Source: Oscillospiraceae bacterium
GTDB taxonomy: Bacteria > Bacillota > Clostridia > Oscillospirales > Oscillospiraceae
Length of the DNA: 64,000 nucleotides
NCBI GenBank assembly: GCA_017540645.1
Contig: JAFYAQ010000011.1
Location: 1-64,000 of the forward strand
Direction: 5' to 3'
Position numbers and translations under genes: made by a program. The notes beneath the pieces are model-generated. The model made no database searches and was not told the origin of the DNA. It saw only the letters and a program-made list of their open reading frames with translations. The first letter of the stretch is position 1. Every line of letters begins with the position of its first letter. Positions 58,099 through 64,000 of this stretch are shown piece by piece.

Positions 58099-61000
58099 GA
58101 CCTCGCCTGCTGACCATGACGGCCTTCGGCTGCTACGCCCGGGAGACCCGGGTGGATTTTGACGCGCTTACCGGCGGTCTTTACCTGATCGTGGGCAAGA
58201 CCGGCGCCGGCAAGACTACCATCTTTGACGCCATCTCCTTTGCCCTCTTCGGCAAGCCCAGCGGCTCGGAGCGCACGGCGGACATGCTGCACTCCGACTA
58301 TGTCCCTCTCTCCGTGGACACGGAGGTGAAACTGGACTTTGTCCATCAGGGCCGGGAGTACCATGTGGAGCGGCGGATGCATTTTCCCAAAAAACGGGGC
58401 GCGGAGGGCTACGGGGACGCCAGCATCAGCGCCAGCCTCACCGGAGCGGAGCAGCCCGCCCTGGAGGGAGCCGTCCGTGTCACTGAGCGCTGCGAGGAGC
58501 TGCTGGGCCTGAACGCCGAGCAGTTTCGGCGCATCGTTATGCTGGCCCAGGGAGAATTCCGCCAATTCCTTCGGGTTAACAGCAACGAAAAAAACGAGAT
58601 CCTGGGCCGACTGTTCGATAATTCCGAGTATCTGCGCTTCCAGAATCTTCTCCTCTCCGCCCGGGACAGCCTGCGGCAGCAGCGGAGGGAAAAGGAGGCG
58701 GAAATCGCCACCGTGCTGAACACCCTGTTCGTCCTGCCGCCGGAGACGGGAGAGCAGGAGAGAGAGGCCTTCCTTCCCGGCCACGCCCGGCTGGCGGAGA
58801 ATCTGCAGGCGCTGGTGGACGGAGAACAGGACCGACTGGACGAACAGAAGAGAGAGCTGGAGAGGCAGAGAGAGGAGACCGAGCGGCTGACCCGCCGGGA
58901 GGGGGCCGCGGAGACGGACAACCATTTGCTGCGGGAGCTGGAGGAAAAGCGCGCCCGCCTGACCGTCCTGGAGAGTCAGCGGGAGAGCTTTGCCGCACGT
59001 TCGGCCGCCTATCTTGCGGCGGAAAAGGCGCTGCACCGCATCATGCCGAAGGAAAAGGACCGGGCCGGGGCAGAGGCGGCGCTGCAGAAGACCCGGGACG
59101 ATATCGCTGCGCTGGACGCCCGGTGGGAGCAGCAGGCGGAAGAGCTGAAAGCAGCCCGGGAGACCGTGGACGGGGATCGGCCGAAGGCGGAGCGGCTCAA
59201 GGCCCTGTCGGCCGAGACAACGAGTCTGCAAAAGCTCCTTCCCCGCTATCGGGAGGCGGCGGAGAAGGGGAGAGCGCGGGACAACGCAAAGCTCGCCCTG
59301 GAGGGCGCGAAGCAGAGTGTCCGGCGGACGCGAAAAGAGATCGAGGATCTGGAAAAGGAACTGACGGCGGTCCGGGAGGAGCTGAGCGCGCTGGAGGGCT
59401 GCGAGGCGGAGCTTGTCCGAAGGGAAGGGGAGCGCCTTTCCGCCAAGGAGCGGCGGGATGCGGTTTCCGACCCGAAAAACGGGCTGGCCGCCCAGGTGAG
59501 GGACATCCTCGCCGGGGAAAATGCCCTTGCCGGGGAATCCGCTGCGCTGGTGACGCTGACACAAAAGGCCCAGAACGCGGAAAACCGCTATCATGCGCTG
59601 TATCAGGCTTTTCTGGCCGGACAGGCGGGCCTCATTGCCCAAAGCATGGAAAAAGAGCTGGCGGAGACGGGAAAGACCGTCTGCCCCGTGTGCGGCACGC
59701 CCTTCTGCCGGGAGGAAGAGCATCGCTTCGCCCTCCCCGCGGAGACGGTGCCCGACAAGGCGGCGGTGGACCGGGCGGAAGAGGAAGCCAGAGAAGCGGA
59801 GAAAAAACGAAACGACCGGCAGACAGCCCTCGAGAAAAGCCGGGTCAGCCTTGACCAGCGGAAAAAAGCAGCCGCGGAACAGCTGCAAAAGCTGGAGCCG
59901 GAGTGTTCCGGCTGGGACAAGATCACCGCGCCCGACTGGCTCTCAGCGCTGGAGACCCGTCTGCAGGGGGAGCTCTTGGAAAAAGAGGGGGCCTGTCGGA
60001 GCGCGCAGGAAGCCTGCGCCCGAAAGAAAGATCGGCAGGACGAGGAAAAGGAGAAGGCCCGGGAGCGGGAGGCCCTTGGGGAGGCGCTGGAAACCGGGGA
60101 AAAACAATGCGGGGAACGGGAGCTTCAATATCACGGACTGTGTGCGGCGGTGGAGGAGATCCAAAAACAGCTCCCCTTCCCCACGGAAGGGGAGGCCCGG
60201 ACACATCTGGCGGCGCTGGACCGGGAGGCAGGCGATCTGACGGCGGAGCTGCAGGAGCATGAGAAGGCCCTGAAAGCCGCAAAGGAGGCCCTGGACACCA
60301 CCTCCGGCGGACGGAAAGCGCTGCTGGAGAGTCTTCCCGCCCGGCAGGAGGCCGCGGAGACGGCCCGGGCAGAGCTGGAGAAGGCCCTTTCGGAGAACGG
60401 CTTTGCCGATCTCGACGAGGCGCAGGCCGCCCTCGCCCCCATCGGAACGGAGGACGGGGAGCGGTGGCTGCAGCGGGAGAAGCAGGAACAGGACGACTAT
60501 GCCCGGGAGCGGGAAAACACCCGGGAGCGCATCGGGGAACTGACGGTACAGACCCGGGGGAAAGAGTACACCGACCTGGCCGAACTGACAGCGCAGCTGG
60601 AGGAAGCCAGGGAACGGCAGCGGGCTTCGGACACGGCGGTGAAGGCCCGGGAAAACCTCCTGAGCGGGCACCGCAGGGTGCTGGAAACGGTGGCTGCGGC
60701 GAAAAAGACCCTCGCGGCGACCGACAGGGCATACCGGAGGATCGACCGGCTGGCGGAGCTGGCCGTGGGCGTGAACAGCGAGGGCGGAAAGCTGAGCTTT
60801 GACCGCTATGTCATGGGCGCCATCTTCCGGGAAGTGCTGGTGATGGCCAACCGGCGGCTGGACATCATGACCGGCGGACGTTTTGAGCTGATCCACACCG
60901 TGGAGGCCGGGCGCAAGAACGCCGCGGCCGGACTGGAGATCCAGGTGCTGGACGTGACGCTGAATAAGCAGCGCCCCGCCGGCAGCATTTCCGGCGGCGA

Positions 61001-61280
61001 GGGCTTCATGGTCTCCCTGGCCCTGGCTCTGGGCCTGTCTGACGTGGTGCAGAACCATGCGGGCGGCGCCAGGCTGGACACCATGTTCATCGACGAGGGC
61101 TTTGGTACGCTGGACGACGAGAAGCTGGACAATGTGATCACCGTCCTCAAGCAGCTCACCGAGGGCAACCGTCTGGTGGGCATCATCTCCCACGTGGACA
61201 AGCTGGAGGAGAGCATCCCCCAGAAGCTGCGGGTGATCGGCGGCGAACACGGCAGCAGCCTGGTGCCGGAGCTGTCGTAA
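58095..61280 (+). CDS. sbcC: Nuclease SbcCD subunit C (SMC-like ATPase)
   Basis: Rad50-like ATPase of 1061 residues: Walker A VGKTGAGKTTIFDA near the N-terminus, a long coiled coil from about 180 to 870 rich in Glu/Arg/Lys, a zinc hook at about 535 (CPVC), and the C-terminal signature ISGGEGFMVSLALALG with Walker B MFIDEGFGTLD. Length is as expected. Open frames on the other strand and frame here are shadows of this repetitive GC-rich coding. Confidence 0.95.
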   Translation: MRPRLLTMTAFGCYARETRVDFDALTGGLYLIVGKTGAGKTTIFDAISFALFGKPSGSERTADMLHSDYVPLSVDTEVKLDFVHQGREYHVERRMHFPKKRGAEGYGDASISASLTGAEQPALEGAVRVTERCEELLGLNAEQFRRIVMLAQGEFRQFLRVNSNEKNEILGRLFDNSEYLRFQNLLLSARDSLRQQRREKEAEIATVLNTLFVLPPETGEQEREAFLPGHARLAENLQALVDGEQDRLDEQKRELERQREETERLTRREGAAETDNHLLRELEEKRARLTVLESQRESFAARSAAYLAAEKALHRIMPKEKDRAGAEAALQKTRDDIAALDARWEQQAEELKAARETVDGDRPKAERLKALSAETTSLQKLLPRYREAAEKGRARDNAKLALEGAKQSVRRTRKEIEDLEKELTAVREELSALEGCEAELVRREGERLSAKERRDAVSDPKNGLAAQVRDILAGENALAGESAALVTLTQKAQNAENRYHALYQAFLAGQAGLIAQSMEKELAETGKTVCPVCGTPFCREEEHRFALPAETVPDKAAVDRAEEEAREAEKKRNDRQTALEKSRVSLDQRKKAAAEQLQKLEPECSGWDKITAPDWLSALETRLQGELLEKEGACRSAQEACARKKDRQDEEKEKAREREALGEALETGEKQCGERELQYHGLCAAVEEIQKQLPFPTEGEARTHLAALDREAGDLTAELQEHEKALKAAKEALDTTSGGRKALLESLPARQEAAETARAELEKALSENGFADLDEAQAALAPIGTEDGERWLQREKQEQDDYARERENTRERIGELTVQTRGKEYTDLAELTAQLEEARERQRASDTAVKARENLLSGHRRVLETVAAAKKTLAATDRAYRRIDRLAELAVGVNSEGGKLSFDRYVMGAIFREVLVMANRRLDIMTGGRFELIHTVEAGRKNAAAGLEIQVLDVTLNKQRPAGSISGGEGFMVSLALALGLSDVVQNHAGGARLDTMFIDEGFGTLDDEKLDNVITVLKQLTEGNRLVGIISHVDKLEESIPQKLRVIGGEHGSSLVPELS

Positions 61281-61306
61281 TTCACAGTATAGATATTCCC
61301 GGAAAG

Positions 61307-61344
61307 GGCTAAAGGCGCCCCGCTGCGGCGGGGCGCCTTTAGCC
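61307..61344 (+). terminator. Hairpin after sbcC
   Basis: Perfect 17-base arms GGCTAAAGGCGCCCCGC and GCGGGGCGCCTTTAGCC with a TGCG loop. No strong T run follows on the plus strand, so termination strength is uncertain. The stretch from 61345 to 61450 has no gene. Confidence 0.75.
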
Positions 61345-61450
61345 GTGCGCTACGTGAACGCGGCTGCCTGCGTCCGCTCCCGACGGGCCCTTATGAAAAA
61401 AGCAATGAATCCCCGGAGCTCCCGGCAAAATTGTCTGTGTATTATATCCA

Positions 61451-61480
61451 TTGACAAAAACAGAGAAAAACCGATATAAT
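61451..61480 (+). promoter_or_regulatory. pyrC promoter
   Basis: Perfect TTGACA (61451-61456) and perfect TATAAT (61475-61480), 18-base spacer. Confidence 0.85.
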
Positions 61481-61485
61481 CATAG

Positions 61486-61588
61486 CAACTTTAAGGCGAT
61501 CCTGTGAGATCGGCAAGTTGGACGTAAATACGGGGTAGCTGCGCTATCCCTTGCTTGTCTTGCCGTCTTTCGCGGCAAGATTTTTTTT
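61486..61588 (+). promoter_or_regulatory. PyrR-type attenuator ahead of pyrC
   Basis: 61486-61520 folds as CAACTT...GATC-CTGTGA-GATC...AAGTTG, the PyrR binding-loop layout (TTTAA, then UCC-x-GUGAG). It is followed by a rho-independent terminator: TCTTGCCG and CGGCAAGA at 61558-61580, then eight T. GGCAAG at 61512-61517 can instead pair with CTTGCC of the terminator, giving the antiterminator. UMP- or UTP-bound PyrR would stabilise the first loop and switch transcription off. Confidence 0.8.
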
Positions 61589-61600
61589 GGAGGACACACG

Positions 61601-62815
61601 ATGCAGATATTCGACAGGACAACGAAGGTCGGCGATGATCGTGCCGTGCATTTTATCGGGGACGGCTTTGAAGCTTTTGATTCCCTCAACAACAGGAAAT
61701 ACGTTCTTTTTCCCGGTTTTTGCGATGTGCATGTGCATTTTCGCGAGCCGGGTTTTTCTTATAAGGAGACCATTCTCAGCGGGACCCGGGCGGCGGCCCA
61801 CGGCGGCTACACCGCGGTGTGCACCATGCCCAACCTGGATCCGGTGTCCGACAGCCCGGAGCATCTGCGCCTGCAGCGCTCGATCATTGACCGGGACGCC
61901 TGCATCCGCGTCTATCCTTACGGCGCCATCACCCTGGGGCAGCGGGGCGAGGAGCTCTCCGAGCTGGAAGCCCTGGCGCCGGACTGCGTGGCCTTCTCCG
62001 ACGACGGCCGCGGCGTCCAGTCGGACGCCCTGATGCGCCGGGCGATGGAACGGGCCAAAGCCCTGGGAAAGATCATCGTCGCCCACTGCGAGGACAATCG
62101 CCTGCTGCGGGGCGGCTATATCCACGACGGACGCTACGCCGCTGCTCACGGTCACCGGGGGATCTGCTCGGAGAGCGAATGGCGGCAGGTGGAGCGGGAT
62201 CTCCGGCTCGTCGGCGAGACCGGCTGCGCCTACCATGTCTGCCATGTCTCCACCAAGGAGAGCGTGCAGCTCATCCGGCAGGCCAAGGGCGCCGGTCTGG
62301 ACGTGACCTGCGAGACGGCTCCCCACTATCTCCTCCTGGACGAGGACGCGCTGCAGGAGGACGGGCGCTTCAAAATGAATCCGCCCCTACGCGCCCGGGA
62401 GGACCGGGAGGCCGTGCTGGAAGGATTGCTGGACGGCACCGTGGACATGATCGCCACGGATCACGCCCCCCACAGCGCCCGGGAGAAGTCCCGGGGCTTG
62501 GAGGGCAGCGCCTTCGGCATCGTGGGCCTGGAGACCGCCTTCCCGCTGCTGTACACCGGACTGGTGAAAACGGGCGTCCTGGAGCTGGGGCGGCTGGCGG
62601 AGCTGCTGACGGTGAAACCGCGAGAGCGTTTCTCCCTGCCCCTGGGAAACGATTTCTCCGTCTGGGATCTGGACAGCTCCTATGAGATCGACCCGCAGAC
62701 CTTCCTCTCCATGGGCCGCGCCACGCCCTTTGCCGGGGAAACGGTGTTCGGAAAATGTATGTTGACCGTCTGTGACGGCAAACCTGTATATTCGGAGGAA
62801 AGAAACCATGGCTAA
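61601..62815 (+). CDS. pyrC: Dihydroorotase
   Basis: Zinc amidohydrolase that closes carbamoyl-aspartate to dihydroorotate in pyrimidine synthesis. 404 residues; the metal site [21 protein letters not shown] region [14 protein letters not shown], and ATDHAPHS with the catalytic Asp are all present. Class I bacterial type. TGGAGGA precedes the ATG. The stop overlaps carB by 8 bases. Confidence 0.94.
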   Translation: MQIFDRTTKVGDDRAVHFIGDGFEAFDSLNNRKYVLFPGFCDVHVHFREPGFSYKETILSGTRAAAHGGYTAVCTMPNLDPVSDSPEHLRLQRSIIDRDACIRVYPYGAITLGQRGEELSELEALAPDCVAFSDDGRGVQSDALMRRAMERAKALGKIIVAHCEDNRLLRGGYIHDGRYAAAHGHRGICSESEWRQVERDLRLVGETGCAYHVCHVSTKESVQLIRQAKGAGLDVTCETAPHYLLLDEDALQEDGRFKMNPPLRAREDREAVLEGLLDGTVDMIATDHAPHSAREKSRGLEGSAFGIVGLETAFPLLYTGLVKTGVLELGRLAELLTVKPRERFSLPLGNDFSVWDLDSSYEIDPQTFLSMGRATPFAGETVFGKCMLTVCDGKPVYSEERNHG

Positions 62816-64000
62816 ACGCACGGATATCAAAAAAGTAATGATCATCGGCTCCGGCCCCATCGTCATCGGGCAGGCGGCGGAGTTCGACTACGCCGGGACC
62901 CAGGCCTGTCTGGCCCTGAAGGAAGAGGGCTATGAGGTGGTGCTGGTGAACTCCAACCCCGCCACCATCATGACGGACACCTCCATCGCGGACAAAGTAT
63001 ATATGGAGCCCCTGACCCTGGAATATGTGGCCAAGATCCTCCGCTATGAGCGGCCGGACGCCATCGTCCCCGGCATCGGCGGACAGACGGGCCTGAATCT
63101 CGCCATGCAGCTGGAGCGCAAGGGCATCCTGCGGGAGTGCGGCACCCAGCTTCTGGGCACCAGCAGCCAGAGCATCGAGCGGGCCGAGGACCGGGAGCTC
63201 TTCAAGGAGATGTGCCTGTCCATCGGCGAGCCGGTCATCCCCTCGGAGATCACCTACAGCCTGGAGGAGGCCAAGGCCGCCGCCGGGCGGATCGGCTATC
63301 CGGTGGTGCTGCGCCCCGCCTTCACCCTGGGCGGCACCGGCGGCGGCTTTGCCAACAACGAGGCGGAGCTCGTCGACATCGGCATCAACGCCTTCCAGCT
63401 CTCTCCGGTCCACCAGGTGCTGATCGAAAAGAGCGTGAAAGGCTACAAGGAGATCGAGTTTGAGGTCATGCGTGACTCCAACGACACGGCCATCACCATC
63501 TGCGGCATGGAGAACGTGGACCCGGTGGGCGTGCACACCGGCGATTCCATCGTGGTGGCCCCCATCCTCTCCCTGAACGAGCATGATCTGAAGATGCTCA
63601 ACGACAGCGCCATCAAGATCATCCGGGAGCTGAAGATCGAGGGCGGCTGCAATGTGCAGTTCGCGCTCAACCCTGACTCCAGCGAGTACTTCCTCATCGA
63701 GGTAAACCCCCGGGTGTCCCGCTCCTCCGCCCTGGCCTCCAAGGCCAGCGGCTACCCCATCGCCCGGGTCACGGCCAAGATCGCCATGGGCATGGCCCTG
63801 GAGGACATCCCCGTGGCCGGCGGCACTGCCGCCATCGAGCCCCGGCTGGACTACCTGGTGGCCAAATTCCCCCGCTTCCCCTTTGACAAATTCCCCGACG
63901 CCCCCAACACCCTGGGCACCCAGATGAAGGCCACCGGCGAGGTCATGGGCATCGGCTCCAATCTGGAAGAGTGTTTCCTGAAATCCGTACGCTCTCTGGA
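62808..64000 (+). CDS. carB: Carbamoyl-phosphate synthase large subunit, N-terminal part
   Basis: Makes carbamoyl phosphate from bicarbonate, ammonia and ATP. About 397 residues are seen before the window ends: [31 protein letters not shown], the ATP-grasp [19 protein letters not shown], and [19 protein letters not shown]. The ATG at 62808 follows GGAGGAAAG. The C-terminal half and the allosteric domain are outside the window; no carA is seen upstream. Confidence 0.95.
   Translation, partial: MAKRTDIKKVMIIGSGPIVIGQAAEFDYAGTQACLALKEEGYEVVLVNSNPATIMTDTSIADKVYMEPLTLEYVAKILRYERPDAIVPGIGGQTGLNLAMQLERKGILRECGTQLLGTSSQSIERAEDRELFKEMCLSIGEPVIPSEITYSLEEAKAAAGRIGYPVVLRPAFTLGGTGGGFANNEAELVDIGINAFQLSPVHQVLIEKSVKGYKEIEFEVMRDSNDTAITICGMENVDPVGVHTGDSIVVAPILSLNEHDLKMLNDSAIKIIRELKIEGGCNVQFALNPDSSEYFLIEVNPRVSRSSALASKASGYPIARVTAKIAMGMALEDIPVAGGTAAIEPRLDYLVAKFPRFPFDKFPDAPNTLGTQMKATGEVMGIGSNLEECFLKSVRSL

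Noticed and set aside
59123..59854. Other-frame and antisense open frames in sbcC
   Set aside because: Shadows of a GC-rich coiled-coil coding sequence; compositionally biased (Gly/Arg/Pro or Ser) without domains.
1..64000. tRNA, rRNA or CRISPR array
   Set aside because: No cloverleaf-like gene, rRNA segment or regularly spaced repeat array was seen.

Overview
The window looks like a chromosomal segment of a GC-rich gut Clostridia (Oscillospiraceae-type) bacterium. Pointers are a long clustered purine operon with a stand-alone AICAR transformylase plus a PurO-type IMP cyclohydrolase, a PyrR-type attenuator ahead of pyrC-carB, NfnAB, PadR/DUF1700/DUF4097 and SPFH genes, strong -35/-10 promoters and GGAGG ribosome sites. 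Most of it is GC-rich core DNA. One block of about 19.8 kb (roughly 28744-48500) is visibly richer in AT and reads as an acquired island. Species assignment is inference.

Layout. 1-8900 (minus strand): purE-purC-purF-like-purM-FNT channel-purN-IMP cyclohydrolase-AICAR transformylase-purD-purL (cut by the window edge), with start/stop overlaps through most of it, behind a leader with a strong promoter and two terminators. 9456-12646 (plus): UDP-sugar dehydrogenase, nucleotide-sugar epimerase, GIY-YIG protein, HD protein. 12714-15866: an RNA methyltransferase, then a phospholipid operon (plsY-HAD phosphatase-pgsA) running into dut. 15921-19842 (minus): gluQ, a methyltransferase, a DUF1643 protein, a secreted cell-surface protein. 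19976-28720: dus, an S24 regulator, a PAP2-barstar fusion, PadR-DUF1700-DUF4097, threonine aldolase, a lipoprotein, a DUF308 protein and trpS.

Island, about 28744-48500. It carries remnants of a conjugative element at both ends: a VirB6/TrbL-like fragment on the left and the tail of a large serine recombinase on the right. Its cargo centres on histidine: hutU-hutI with a frameshifted Lrp gene, a divergent LysR regulator, hutH, and a YerC/HisR-type TrpR-family regulator. This sits beside a spermidine/putrescine-class ABC transporter whose operon also encodes two small proteins that resemble the cyclophilin-like and helical-bundle halves of cucumopine synthase. Two tandem atypical GntR regulators and a MATE exporter lie divergently. 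My working hypothesis is a system for import and processing of a histidine-derived, opine-like compound feeding the hut pathway. The synthase resemblance is from memory and unverified. The island seems to have landed inside a shared convergent terminator between trpS and nfnB: the two arms of one terminator stem lie at 28729-28743 and 48501-48515.

48527-64000: nfnB/nfnA (minus); an SPFH protein with a ribbon-helix-helix partner, a DUF1648 protein, a CPBP protease and rhaD (plus); a 3-hydroxyacyl-CoA dehydrogenase; a DUF362 protein (minus); sbcD-sbcC; and a PyrR-type attenuator followed by pyrC and the start of carB. I saw no tRNA, rRNA or CRISPR array. Functional names rest on reading the translated sequences; no searches were run.
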